A stretch of DNA of 64,000 nt from Mobiluncus sp034180645 (GTDB lineage Bacteria > Actinomycetota > Actinomycetes > Actinomycetales > Actinomycetaceae), in the NCBI RefSeq assembly GCF_034180645.1, contig NZ_JAXFNY010000005.1, forward strand, positions 38,746 to 102,745. The letters are read 5' to 3'. Position 1 is the first letter of the stretch; every line of letters starts with the position of its first letter. Below are positions 18,014 through 27,241 of this stretch, in pieces. Under the pieces are notes generated by a model, which worked only from the letters and a program-made list of their open reading frames with translations, was not told the origin of the DNA and ran no database searches. The translations under genes and the position numbers were made by a program.

Positions 18014-19036
18014 TTATTTCAAAGCCTTATCTATCTGGTCTAAGGCAGTGCCAATCCAGCTGACATAGTCGCTGGCCCCCGCCAAGGTCTCGGTCAGCGT
18101 CACCACCGGAATGCCTTTAGTCTCAGCGGCATCCTGCAGTGCCTGGGACACCGGGTCTTGGGTCTGCGAGTTAACCAGCAGCACATCAACTCTCCCCTCC
18201 GTAATCAGAGCCTTGGTGTCAGCCTGCGTCTTTACGCTGGGCCCGGATTCCGTTTCGGACTGTTCCACGTATTCTTCGGGAGTCAGGTCATGGATACCGG
18301 CGTCCTCCAACATGTAGTTCGCCAAAGGTTCGGTCGCCAGGGAATGCTTTTCGCCCCGCGCCTTAATGCTCTCTGCCTGCGATTCCAATTCATCCAACTT
18401 GCCTTGGAATGCCTTTGCAGCATCCTGGTAAGCCGCAGCATTATCGCCGTCAGTCTGGCTCATCGTATTAGCAACTGCCTTGGCGACTTCGCTGACCGCG
18501 TGCAAATCGTAGAACACGTGCTCATTGACGGAGCAATGGTGATGATGGTGCCCCTCATGTTCCTGCTCATCTTCATGCGCATCCTCATGTTCCTGCGCAT
18601 CCTCATGTTCATGGCCGTCCTCGTGGTCGTGACCTTCCGCATCGCCACAGTCAATACCAGCCAACTCCACCGCATTGAGCACAGTCGGTTTGTTGTCCGC
18701 TGACTTAGCCAACTGCAGTGCCCAATCGTCGTAACCTCCACCGTTCACTATTACCACGGAGGCTTGGTTCACCAGCTTCTTATCTTTCACGCTGGCTTCA
18801 TAAGAATGCGGATCCAGGTTCGGCTGGTCGATGGACGTAATCACGTCTGCCTTGTCCCCCACCACGGCTTTTGCCACGGAAGCCCATACGTCAGTGGAGG
18901 CGTACACCGTGGGTTTGTCCGCAGCAGCGTCCCCCGCCGCGTCTTTCTTTTGGGCCTCGTTTGCGGTGGAGCAGGCAGTCATACTCACGGCTAGTGCGGC
19001 GGCGCCGAACAAGGCACCAACAGTCTTCAACTTCAT
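18014..19036 (-). CDS. zinc ABC transporter substrate-binding lipoprotein (ZnuA/AdcA family)
   Basis: Secreted lipoprotein that binds zinc outside the membrane. The signal peptide ends in the lipobox SMTAC (Cys22), and the mature protein is a cluster A-I metal-binding fold. A His/Glu/Asp-rich loop at about residues 135-168 ends in HHHHHC, the zinc-sensing or zinc-capturing loop of ZnuA proteins. A strong AGGAAAGG precedes the ATG. First gene of the zinc operon, divergent from the zur-like gene, with a Zur/Fur-type box between. Confidence 0.94.
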   Translation of the reverse strand: MKLKTVGALFGAAALAVSMTACSTANEAQKKDAAGDAAADKPTVYASTDVWASVAKAVVGDKADVITSIDQPNLDPHSYEASVKDKKLVNQASVVIVNGGGYDDWALQLAKSADNKPTVLNAVELAGIDCGDAEGHDHEDGHEHEDAQEHEDAHEDEQEHEGHHHHHCSVNEHVFYDLHAVSEVAKAVANTMSQTDGDNAAAYQDAAKAFQGKLDELESQAESIKARGEKHSLATEPLANYMLEDAGIHDLTPEEYVEQSETESGPSVKTQADTKALITEGRVDVLLVNSQTQDPVSQALQDAAETKGIPVVTLTETLAGASDYVSWIGTALDQIDKALK

Positions 19037-19075
19037 ATTGTCCTTTCCTCTCAGGGTTTAGAGTTTTTGTCCTTA

Positions 19076-19097
19076 TTGCGAATCGTTCTCATTATCA
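19076..19097. promoter_or_regulatory. putative Zur box in the znuA/zur divergent region
   Basis: On the minus strand TGATAATGAGAACGATTCGCA: the left half TGATAATGA is a good Zur/Fur half-site and the right half is degenerate. It lies 40 bp upstream of the binding-protein start, where repression by zinc-loaded Zur is expected. Confidence 0.6.
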
Positions 19098-19170
19098 CTC
19101 AACTGGAAAATGCTGTCAAAACGAGACACAATGTTAGGCTAGGAGCGCGAAAACGGGAGGGCAACTACCA

Positions 19171-19596
19171 ATGATCACAGGTAAATCGACACCCCAAAGC
19201 CCCGCTCGGCAGCGCAAAACGCGACAATTAGAAGCGGTACTTTCCGCGGTCAGAGGAATGACTGATTTTCAATCAGCCTCTGACATCTTTACAAAACTCC
19301 AGCTAAACGGCACCCGCGTAGGATTGGCGACTGTTTACCGCAATCTCACGGCGCTGGCGGAACACGGCATCTTGGACACGGTCAAGTCCGCCGATGGCAC
19401 TACCCTGTATCGAGAGTGCGAGAGTTCCGAACACCATCACCACCTGGTGTGTCGGAGTTGCGGAAAGACCGAAGAATTCCATCTGAAAGGGTTGGAGGAG
19501 ACCCTGAACGAAATGGGCCGAGAAATGGGGTTTTCCGCTTTACACCACACGGTGGAGCTGACAGGGTTATGCTCAAAGTGCTCCGCGAAAAAATAA
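19171..19596 (+). CDS. zur: Fur-family regulator, probably Zur
   Basis: Zinc-responsive repressor of 141 residues. The winged HTH (VGLATVYRNLTALAEHGI) comes first, then the metal-binding dimerisation domain with HHHHLVCRSCG and a C-terminal CSKC pair forming the structural zinc site. GGAGG precedes the ATG. Pairing with the zinc ABC operon argues for Zur over Fur or Mur. Confidence 0.87.
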   Translation: MITGKSTPQSPARQRKTRQLEAVLSAVRGMTDFQSASDIFTKLQLNGTRVGLATVYRNLTALAEHGILDTVKSADGTTLYRECESSEHHHHLVCRSCGKTEEFHLKGLEETLNEMGREMGFSALHHTVELTGLCSKCSAKK

Positions 19597-19617
19597 TACC
19601 CTTTGCTATATATTAAT

Positions 19618-20883
19618 TTACTGCAAAATCTGGCCTTTGAGCAGCCCGATTAACCTATCCAGCACCCGTGCGTCTTGACGCAAACCGTTGTGTTCATATT
19701 CACTGGTAACCCACAGACGACAATCTTTTAAGATGCCAGCGGTTTCGGTCGAGAACTTCAAAGGCACGTAGGCATCTTCATAGTAGGCCGCCGCCGCAAC
19801 CGGTACGTCTGCACTGGCCAGGCGTTCAGTCGAATAGAGTTGCGTCCATTCATAATTGGCCAGTATGTCGGCAGCTTCACGCAAAGGCCGCAATTCAGAT
19901 GATTCCTCAAACAGGTCACGAGGCAGATGCTCCCCTGCTAACAGCGTCCCGTCACGTTTCACTTCCCTGGGCATAGTACGGCTAGCCGCCCAGCGTGTTG
20001 CCACTCCGTCCGCGTAACAAGACTCGTGCAGAATGGCATAGAGCGGATTGCGCCCCTCAAATGGCAGCATCGCGGCTAAATCATGACGAAAAGCTGGCGA
20101 GAACGGATCATTCTCCAGCAGTTCATGCAACTTCATGCCCCCGCCTTGTGCACCCAAGACAATCCCTACGGTACGCCAACGATCCGCACCGACCTTGTCG
20201 CCGTTGGGCGTAATAATCTTCCCCTCCCGAGCCAGGTTATAAATCTGGCGCACCCGGTCCCGATCCTCGGGGAACTGGCGATAATAGGTTTCGGATTTAT
20301 CCATCATGATCTGCCAAGTTTCGGCATAAACATCTTCAATAGGATGCCCCACGGCCGTCAGTCCGCCGGTCAGAATAGCCCCGGACAACCCTTCGGGGTG
20401 GGAGCTGAGATAGCGCACGGAAGTGAAACCCCCGAAAGACTGCCCCAGCAGCGTCCAGCGTTTCCCGCCCAGGTAAGCGCGCAGCGCTTCAGCATCTCGA
20501 ACAATCTCATCGGCACGCAAGTGCGTCAGGTATCCTGCCTGTTCAGATGGTGTTAGCCCCGCCAGAGGGCCGAAATCCGGATCCGCCGAAACCGGGGTGG
20601 ATCGCCCGGTACCGCGCTGATCGAGCATAACGACCTGATAGTCCTCAAGGGCGCGGGGCAGCCACGTCGGCTGCGGCGAGGGGTACAACGCGGGTCGGGC
20701 CGCCTCATGTCCGGGTCCGCCTTGCAGGAATAGCAGGTAGGGTCGCTCTTCCCCGTCCTTACCGGTGACGACTCGTGCGAATATTTCTATCATTCCCGCG
20801 GCTGGATTGAGGTGGTCCAGCGGCACTTGCAAAGTAATCTCACGTAGTTTCAGTCCCGGCAACAGTTTCACTTCATCACTCAT
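19618..20883 (-). CDS. S33-family alpha/beta hydrolase (proline iminopeptidase-like)
   Basis: Cytoplasmic peptidase-like hydrolase of 421 residues from the ATG at 20883. It has the oxyanion motif LQGGPGHEA (HGGPG type) and the nucleophile elbow GQSFGGF with serine; the catalytic His is probably near the C-terminus in EYEHNG. Proline iminopeptidase or tripeptidyl aminopeptidase relatives share this layout. The open frame reaches 20982, but the extra residues cross the divergent RlmC-like start and do not resemble the family. It converges on zur with a 21-bp gap. Confidence 0.85.
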   Translation of the reverse strand: MSDEVKLLPGLKLREITLQVPLDHLNPAAGMIEIFARVVTGKDGEERPYLLFLQGGPGHEAARPALYPSPQPTWLPRALEDYQVVMLDQRGTGRSTPVSADPDFGPLAGLTPSEQAGYLTHLRADEIVRDAEALRAYLGGKRWTLLGQSFGGFTSVRYLSSHPEGLSGAILTGGLTAVGHPIEDVYAETWQIMMDKSETYYRQFPEDRDRVRQIYNLAREGKIITPNGDKVGADRWRTVGIVLGAQGGGMKLHELLENDPFSPAFRHDLAAMLPFEGRNPLYAILHESCYADGVATRWAASRTMPREVKRDGTLLAGEHLPRDLFEESSELRPLREAADILANYEWTQLYSTERLASADVPVAAAAYYEDAYVPLKFSTETAGILKDCRLWVTSEYEHNGLRQDARVLDRLIGLLKGQILQ

Positions 20884-20932
20884 GTGTTTCAGCTTAATGC
20901 CACCTGCCGGGCTTGGCCTTAGACTTGAGGAC

Positions 20933-22192
20933 ATGTTTTGCGAATACTTTGACGCGCGGGTCTGCCGGTCGTGTCCCCTCATGGGGGTGCCCTACAGCCA
21001 GCAGGTGCGGGACAAGGAACGGGCCTCACGCAGAGCATTGGCCTCTCTGGACCGTGACTCCTCACGGCGAAATCCCGCTCAGCCACCCGCTGCGAAGTCG
21101 CATTTCGAGTGGCTGCCAACCTACCGCAGTCCCCAGAAAGAATTTCGCAATAAGGCAAAAATGGTGGTGTCGGGATCCAAGAAGTCGATTGTGCTCGGAC
21201 TGGCCCCAACTAAGAATCATCCCGCTGGCGTTGATTTACAGTCTTGTCCGCTGTACGTACCGGCAATTCACGCCGCTTTCGCGCCTATCCGGGCTTGGCT
21301 ACAGCGTCTCGGAGCTCGCCCCTATAACATCGCCACCGCTAAGGGCGAAGTGAAATATGTGCTGGTCAGCGCCAACCCCGCAGGCGAGTTGATGGTGCGT
21401 CTGGTGCTGCGTTCGAAAGCTGCCCTACATCGGATTGAAAATACGTGGTCCGAACTTCAGGCCGAGTTGCCCCACCTGCGGGTGTTTTCGGTAAACATTC
21501 AGCCCGAACACACCACCGTCATTGAAGGCCGGGAGGAAATCATCCTTTCCGAAGAAAAATATATACAGATGCCCGGTATCGGCACGGATTTATGGCTGGC
21601 GCCGGGGGCGTTTTTCCAGACGAATACCGCCGCATCTCAGGCTATGTATACGCAAGCTGCCGCTTGGGCACGCGAACTCCAGCCGGAAACCGCTTGGGAT
21701 TTGTATTGCGGAGTGGGCGGATTTGCCTTTGCACTGAGTTCCGCCGGGGTTGCGCAGGTGACGGGCGTGGAAGTCGTGGGGCCGGCCATTGATGGCGCGA
21801 AGAAGGCAGTAGCCGAAATGGCGGGTGCGGCTGCGGCTAGCCCGGTGGGGCAAGGCGTTGAGCACACCTTTGAGAGCTCCCGCGGTGACATTGTGCCTAG
21901 GCCGCATTTCATCACTGCCGACGCGACTAAGTGGGCAACCAATCAAAAACTTGTACCGCCAGATTTGGTGGTGGTAAACCCACCGCGGCGCGGACTCGGG
22001 CCTGAATTGTCCTCCTGGCTGGAACACTCCGGAATCCCCCACCTCATCTATTCCTCCTGTTTCCAGGAAACCCTGGTGGAGGACCTGCGCCGAATGCGTT
22101 CCTACCAGATTACCGCAGCCAAGCTGGTAGACATGTTCCCACATACCTCACATGTGGAGACGGTCTGTTTGATGTCAAGAGTGCAGGACTAA
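20933..22192 (+). CDS. 23S rRNA (uracil-C5)-methyltransferase, RlmC/RumB-like
   Basis: TrmA-family methyltransferase with an iron-sulphur cluster. The cluster cysteines are at the N-terminus (MFCEYFDARVCRSCPLM), where RlmC-type proteins begin, so I start at 20933 and not at the longer frame from 20765. SAM motif DLYCGVGGFAFAL, then VVNPPRRGLGPEL, and the catalytic Cys in SSCFQETLVEDL. 419 residues. The start looks leaderless: TAGACT at 20920-20925, seven bases, then ATG. Whether it acts on U747 of 23S rRNA or another uracil is not shown. Confidence 0.88.
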   Translation: MFCEYFDARVCRSCPLMGVPYSQQVRDKERASRRALASLDRDSSRRNPAQPPAAKSHFEWLPTYRSPQKEFRNKAKMVVSGSKKSIVLGLAPTKNHPAGVDLQSCPLYVPAIHAAFAPIRAWLQRLGARPYNIATAKGEVKYVLVSANPAGELMVRLVLRSKAALHRIENTWSELQAELPHLRVFSVNIQPEHTTVIEGREEIILSEEKYIQMPGIGTDLWLAPGAFFQTNTAASQAMYTQAAAWARELQPETAWDLYCGVGGFAFALSSAGVAQVTGVEVVGPAIDGAKKAVAEMAGAAAASPVGQGVEHTFESSRGDIVPRPHFITADATKWATNQKLVPPDLVVVNPPRRGLGPELSSWLEHSGIPHLIYSSCFQETLVEDLRRMRSYQITAAKLVDMFPHTSHVETVCLMSRVQD

Positions 22193-22212
22193 AAGCACCC
22201 AAATAGCCTTGA

Positions 22213-22440
22213 AATCAAGGGATTCCGAAGACCTGCCCGAACATAAAAACGAAATGTATTGAAGCCGGAATCACCCAGGCAAAACTTGCAAAGGAATTTG
22301 AAACGTCCGCTCCCTATGTAAACCGAGTAATACGCAGCAAGGAAACCATAGTCAATAATACGCTTGTTAAGATGATGGAAGCGCTGGGGTATGATATAGA
22401 ACTTCAGTATGTGAAGCGGGAGGAAGAGGGATGGATGTAA
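22213..22440 (+). pseudogene. truncated XRE-type HTH protein, 3' remnant
   Basis: The frame is open from 22213 and has no start codon or ribosome site. From about 22249 it reads KCIEAGITQAKLAKEF, then ETSAPYVNRVI and EALGYDIELQYV, a recognisable helix-turn-helix domain. The 5' part is gone. Its stop overlaps the start of the NTF2-like gene by 10 bases, as in an operon. Base composition and codon use (AAA, ATA, AAT) differ from the neighbours and look Firmicutes-like, marking the left edge of an acquired segment. Too degraded in its first 30 bases to place the original start. Confidence 0.7.
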
Positions 22441-22799
22441 AAGCTTTTTGGCGGGATGTGCTTTCCCAGAACGGAGAAGCCCTGCAAGCTTATTTTTGCA
22501 AGGATGCCGTCATCCGTTGGCATTGCACAAACGAGAAATTTAGTGTTCAGGAGTATATCAAAGTCAACTGTGATTATCCGGGCGAATGGGATGGAGAAAT
22601 AGAGCGTATTGAAAAAGCCGGAGAAACATTTATCACAGCTGTGCGCGTTTTCCCAAAAGATAAGAGCGCGTCATTCCATGCCGTCAGCTTTATAAAATTC
22701 AAAGATAATTTGATCTCGGAACTTGATGAATATTGGGCGGATGATGGTGAAGTGCCTGAGTGGAGATTGAACATGAAGATCGGAGCAGCAATTAGATAA
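22431..22799 (+). CDS. NTF2-like/SnoaL-like protein
   Basis: 122-residue single-domain protein of the nuclear transport factor 2 fold, a cone-shaped small-ligand binder or hydrolase; the substrate is unknown. Typical features are the N-terminal helix with LQAYFCKDAVIRWHCTNE and the C-terminal strands HAVSFIKFKDNLISELDEYWADDG. GAGGAAGAGGG precedes the ATG. AT-rich and foreign-looking codon use as in the HTH remnant and the ASCH gene. Confidence 0.82.
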   Translation: MDVKAFWRDVLSQNGEALQAYFCKDAVIRWHCTNEKFSVQEYIKVNCDYPGEWDGEIERIEKAGETFITAVRVFPKDKSASFHAVSFIKFKDNLISELDEYWADDGEVPEWRLNMKIGAAIR

Positions 22800-22827
22800 A
22801 CTAGAATTTACCGGAGGAAAAGATAAA

Positions 22828-23274
22828 GTGACACCACATGAAATCTGGGAAGAATACTGTGAAAAATATGATATAGATAAAAGCATATCGTATGAAGCAT
22901 GGCAGTTTGGCGATAAAGCAGATGAACTGGCAGAATTAGTCTGTATGGGGATAAAGACTGCAACCTGCTCACAGGCGGCAGTATATGAATTCGAACCGGA
23001 TGAGCCGGAGCCCAAGGTGGATGATATCAGTATCATCCTGAATTCAGCGGATGAAGCAGTTTGCATTATAAGAAATATTAAGGTATACACAGCACCATTC
23101 TGTGACATAACAGCAGAACATGCCTTCAAAGAAGGCGAGGGCGACAGATCCTTATCTTATTGGAGACAGGTTCATAAAGATTTCTTCAGAAAAGAAGCTG
23201 AAGAATACGGAATAAGTTTTCATGAAAACAGCAATGTGATCTGCGAGGAATTTGAAGTGCTTTACCGTGCTTAA
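22828..23274 (+). CDS. ASCH-domain protein
   Basis: 148-residue ASCH (ASC-1 homology) protein of the YhfF type; the fold binds RNA or nucleotides, but the role is not known. It has the N-terminal helix, the GDKADELAELVCMGIKTATC motif, and the conserved EGEGDRSLSYWRQVHKDFF. GTG start with GGAGGAAAAG upstream. Third and last gene of the AT-rich insert. Confidence 0.87.
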   Translation: MTPHEIWEEYCEKYDIDKSISYEAWQFGDKADELAELVCMGIKTATCSQAAVYEFEPDEPEPKVDDISIILNSADEAVCIIRNIKVYTAPFCDITAEHAFKEGEGDRSLSYWRQVHKDFFRKEAEEYGISFHENSNVICEEFEVLYRA

Positions 23275-23494
23275 ATTTCAGTTTGCAGTAGGTTTAGACA
23301 CTTATCCTCCAACGACATCCCCTTTGCCAACTTCCATCGTGCAATGAGCGTGCAGACCTATTTCTTGATGTAGGGTTATCATCAGAGTAGTCTTAATACA
23401 TGTTGAAACTTTGGTTTTGTTGTCCAGAAATTAGCCACCTAGTTCCCGGCTGACCGCTGGGCGTGATTACCCCTGAACTACTAGCATAGAAGCC

Positions 23495-24871
23495 GTGGTG
23501 TCCTCGGATCCGGAGCAACAAAACAATCCTCGCTGGTCGCGGACTATTTCGCGCGGAGCGTTCACGTTTATTGTCCTGATGGGTATCGTGTCCATGTTCT
23601 CGGATATGACTCACGAGGGCGCTCGCTCGGTTTTGGGTGAGTATCTGAACCTGACCGGGGCATCGGCGGCAGCTATTGGTTTTGTCTCCGGTTTCGGGGA
23701 ACTGTGCGGCTACTCGTTGCGCCTGCTCTCAGGCTTTTGGGCAGACAAAACCAAGCACTACTGGGGCTTGATTATTTTCGGCTACACCATCCAGGTGTTG
23801 GCCATTCCTGCTCTCGCGCTCGTCCCCGACAATGGCTGGATTTTTGCCTGCAGCCTGGTGGTTTTGGAACGCGTAGGCAAAGCCATTAAGAAGCCCGCGA
23901 AAAACACCCTGGTCAGCTTCGCAGCGGACGAAATCGGTACTGGTAAAGGCTTCGCGCTGCAGGAATTCCTCGACCAACTCGGCGCATTCCTGGGTCCCCT
24001 GCTGCTGTTCCTCGTTGGTCTGATTATCGGCACGCAAGACCTGTTCGGGACTTACCGCCTCGGCTTTTTCACCTTGGGTATCCCTGCGCTCATCACCATC
24101 GTGCTCACCGTGTTAGCCTGGCACTTCTATCCACACCCCGAAAATTTTGACCAACCCGCCACCTCACCGGAAAACACCCACGCCCCGACTGACCCACCCC
24201 GAGAACCTTGTGCGCCCGACCCGACCGGCGACACTCCCACCAGCGATGCCCTCACGAACGACGCCCCCACAAGCACGTTACCCTCCGTTTCCGCGGCCAC
24301 CCCCGGTTTTCGTTTCAACCGAGCTTTTGCCCTCTATATGGCCGCTATCTGCTTGTTCGCTTTCGGTTTTGCGGACTTCACGCTGATTACTCTGCATGCC
24401 GCAAAAACTGCAGCATTCCCGAAATCGGCATTGGCGCTGCTCTACGCGGGGGCAATGGCGGCCGATGCCATAGCCGCGCTCATTTTTGGAACCTGGTTCG
24501 ACCGTATTGGCTTGCGGGCACTCATTGTCTCAACCCTCCTGACGGCACCGTTTTCAGCATTCGTATTCTTAAGCGGCAATCCTTGGTTCATCAGCTTTGG
24601 CATCGTTCTGTGGGGGCTGGGGATGGGCGCCCAAGAAAGCATCATGAAAGCCGCAGTAGCCAAAATTATGCCCAAGGATTGGCGCGCCACCGGGTTCGGC
24701 ATTTTTGAAACCGGCTTCGGAATCGCCTGGTTCCTCGGATCTTGGCTGATAGGAGCACTCTATGACCTCAATATCCCCGCGATGGTTGCGGTTTCCATCA
24801 TTTCGCAGCTCACGTCCGTGGGATTCTACCTCCTGACCCTGAAAAATTTGCCAACTTTGCCCCCGAAATAA
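23495..24871 (+). CDS. MFS transporter
   Basis: Major facilitator permease of 458 residues with about twelve hydrophobic segments. A cytoplasmic loop of about 55 residues between the halves (about residues 215-270) is rich in Pro, Thr and Asp. The end of the N-terminal half carries the EIGTGKGFALQEFLDQLGAF motif known in MFS proteins of unknown substrate. The GTG start has no ribosome site; TAGCAT at 23482-23487 lies seven bases before it, so it may be leaderless. The substrate cannot be inferred. Confidence 0.85.
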   Translation: MVSSDPEQQNNPRWSRTISRGAFTFIVLMGIVSMFSDMTHEGARSVLGEYLNLTGASAAAIGFVSGFGELCGYSLRLLSGFWADKTKHYWGLIIFGYTIQVLAIPALALVPDNGWIFACSLVVLERVGKAIKKPAKNTLVSFAADEIGTGKGFALQEFLDQLGAFLGPLLLFLVGLIIGTQDLFGTYRLGFFTLGIPALITIVLTVLAWHFYPHPENFDQPATSPENTHAPTDPPREPCAPDPTGDTPTSDALTNDAPTSTLPSVSAATPGFRFNRAFALYMAAICLFAFGFADFTLITLHAAKTAAFPKSALALLYAGAMAADAIAALIFGTWFDRIGLRALIVSTLLTAPFSAFVFLSGNPWFISFGIVLWGLGMGAQESIMKAAVAKIMPKDWRATGFGIFETGFGIAWFLGSWLIGALYDLNIPAMVAVSIISQLTSVGFYLLTLKNLPTLPPK

Positions 24872-24916
24872 ACGAAATCGCCCTGTAATCAAGTGTTTTA
24901 ACGTTAGGATTAACGA

Positions 24917-26254
24917 GTGAATATTTCGGATCTGACTCCTGCAACGCAAGGACCACGTCGGTGGCCGCGTTCCTGGTCACCCGGCATTTTTCACGCCAAG
25001 AAGGAAACGATTGAACCGCTGGAAGTCCCCAAAACTAGGTGGAAATTTGCCCTCCTGCTCACCCAAGTCGGGATTTATGCCTGTTTTTTCGCCCCCATTC
25101 AACTCCTCATCGGCCTGCAAGCCTCGATGATTGCTCACGACCACAAAGAGATTGTTCTCTCTGTGGTCACCGGCTGCGGCGCACTCATGGCGATGATTGC
25201 CACGCCTATTTTTGGAGCTTTGTCCGACCGGACTTACTCAAAATACGGACGCCGGGCGCCTTGGGTCTTGGGAGGGGTTTTATGTGGAGTTTTCGCGCTC
25301 GCGGGGTTAACTCTGTCGTGGTCCCCCGCGGCTTTGGCAGGAACATGGGTTTTGACCCAGGGGGCATTAAACGCCGCATTTATCGCCACCAACGCCATTC
25401 CGAACGATTCAGTCAGGGTTGAGTACCGCGGCGAAATGGGCGGCTGGTTGGGAGCCGGACAAAACTTGGGTGCTTTGTTAGGGGTTGGCTTGGCGACCCT
25501 CTGTACGAACGTAATCGACGACTACATGGGTATCGTGGTAGCTTATGTCGCTCTAGCGTTGCTGCTGACCATCTGTGTGGCCCCCTACTTGTGGAACTCC
25601 AATGACCGTTTCCTCGGCGCCCGCCGAGAACCCATCACCATCAAAAGGTTTTTCCAGCGATTCTGGATTCCGCCGCGCAAATACCCGGATTTCCTCTGGA
25701 CTTGGCTTTCCCGCTTCTTGATGTTTACGCCTTTCATGACGATAGCGCTTTACCTGTTGTACTACCTCGAAGATGTGCTGCATTACCGAAATCCAACCAC
25801 CGGCGTGCTGATTTTGTCCACGATTTACGCGGTGCTGACCATGGTTTGTGCCTTCATCATCGGTTTCGTCGCCGATTATCTGATGAAGTACCGCCAGCTA
25901 ATCTTTATTTCCTCGGTCATCATGGCGATTGGTAGTCTCATCCTCGCGTTCTTGCAGACTTGGACCTGGACGATTTTCGCGGCGGTCTTTATTGGGATTG
26001 GCCACGGTATTTTCATCGCGGTGAGCTTTGCAATCACCACCCGAGTCCTTCCTCCCACCGACGATTCCGGCCGTGACCTCGGTGTTTTCAACATCTCTGC
26101 GACCGTCCCGCAGGTGGTAGCCCCCATCTTTGGGGTTCCGGTCATTACCCTCATAGCCAGCTATTCCGTGGGTTACACGGTCCTGTTTAGCGCTATGGCC
26201 GTAATGTTCCTCATCGGCGGGGTGATGATTTTCAAGGTGAAATCCGTAGAGTAA
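24917..26254 (+). CDS. MFS transporter
   Basis: Second MFS permease, 445 residues and about twelve hydrophobic segments, with the loop motif GALSDRTYSKYGRRAPWV between segments 2 and 3. This variant motif occurs in sugar/cation symporter-like MFS proteins, so a sugar substrate is possible. GTG start at 24917 lies six bases after TAGGAT (24905-24910) with no ribosome site, a likely leaderless gene. It is 45 bp after the first MFS gene but has its own promoter. Confidence 0.83.
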   Translation: MNISDLTPATQGPRRWPRSWSPGIFHAKKETIEPLEVPKTRWKFALLLTQVGIYACFFAPIQLLIGLQASMIAHDHKEIVLSVVTGCGALMAMIATPIFGALSDRTYSKYGRRAPWVLGGVLCGVFALAGLTLSWSPAALAGTWVLTQGALNAAFIATNAIPNDSVRVEYRGEMGGWLGAGQNLGALLGVGLATLCTNVIDDYMGIVVAYVALALLLTICVAPYLWNSNDRFLGARREPITIKRFFQRFWIPPRKYPDFLWTWLSRFLMFTPFMTIALYLLYYLEDVLHYRNPTTGVLILSTIYAVLTMVCAFIIGFVADYLMKYRQLIFISSVIMAIGSLILAFLQTWTWTIFAAVFIGIGHGIFIAVSFAITTRVLPPTDDSGRDLGVFNISATVPQVVAPIFGVPVITLIASYSVGYTVLFSAMAVMFLIGGVMIFKVKSVE

Positions 26255-26299
26255 TCGGTCTCGTTTTTCGGGCGGCCCCGCCGCCAGAATGGAGGAAAA

Positions 26300-27196
26300 A
26301 TGACGCAGTCACAAGCTATAGTGGACAGTTTTGGGGTTCCGTTGCTTCCCCTCGGAGTCGGGAACGATGAGTCAGGCTCTCCGGTGGCGAAAATTCCACA
26401 GCTGGGTTTCGGCACTTATAAAATTGCTCCCGAAAATGCCCAAGAAATCGTGGAAAACGCTGTGGAAGTGGGGTATCGGCACATTGATACCGCCCAAATG
26501 TATGGCAACGAAGCGGAAGTTGGCGCGGCCCTGCAGGCAACGGGAATCGCGCGCAGCGAGTTCTTCTTAACCACTAAACTGAACAATCCCCATCACGAGC
26601 CCGATGTCGCCCGCCGTACTTTCGCCGAATCCCTGCAGCGTCTGCAAACTGATTACGTGGATTTGTTCCTCATTCACTGGCCGATGCCCGAGGCTTACAG
26701 CGGGGACTACCCCGGTTTGTGGCGGGTGTTGCAGGAGTTCGTGGCTGATGGGCGAGCCCGTCACGTGGGGGTGTCGAACTTTGAAGTCTCGCATCTGCAG
26801 CGACTGCAATCTGAGACGGGGATTTTTCCGCAGGTCAACCAGGTTGAAGTGCACCCGTGGTTTGCCAATAACGCGGTGCGGGAATTCACCAAAGCGCATG
26901 GCGGGGTGATTGAGGCTTGGTCTCCCCTGGCGCGAGGCCGGTTCTTTGACACCCCGGTTTTGATTGAGACCGCCAAACGCCTGGGGCGGACCCCGGCTCA
27001 AGTCGTGTTGCGTTGGGCTTTGGAGCGAGGCGACGTGGTCATCCCAAAGTCGAATCATGTTGAGCGGATGCGGGAAAACTTTGCCGTGCTAGAGTTTGCA
27101 CTAGATGCACCCGCGCGAGCAGCTCTCGATAATTTAGATCGGGGCGAGGCGGGCCGCACTGGATCGCACCCCGACCACGTAAACGGCACGAAATAA
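26300..27196 (+). CDS. aldo/keto reductase
   Basis: NADPH-dependent carbonyl reductase of the AKR superfamily, 298 residues, 2,5-diketo-D-gluconate reductase-like. Catalytic residues are in HIDTAQMYGNEAEVG (Asp, Tyr), TTKL (Lys) and LIHWP (His); the cofactor motif is VIPKSNHVERMREN. GGAGGAAAA precedes the ATG. It lies 45 bp after the second MFS gene, so substrate uptake and reduction may be linked, though nothing proves it. Confidence 0.9.
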   Translation: MTQSQAIVDSFGVPLLPLGVGNDESGSPVAKIPQLGFGTYKIAPENAQEIVENAVEVGYRHIDTAQMYGNEAEVGAALQATGIARSEFFLTTKLNNPHHEPDVARRTFAESLQRLQTDYVDLFLIHWPMPEAYSGDYPGLWRVLQEFVADGRARHVGVSNFEVSHLQRLQSETGIFPQVNQVEVHPWFANNAVREFTKAHGGVIEAWSPLARGRFFDTPVLIETAKRLGRTPAQVVLRWALERGDVVIPKSNHVERMRENFAVLEFALDAPARAALDNLDRGEAGRTGSHPDHVNGTK

Positions 27197-27241
27197 ACGC
27201 TTCCTGGGATTTTGACTGGATTCACCAGCGTGTTGCGGTCA

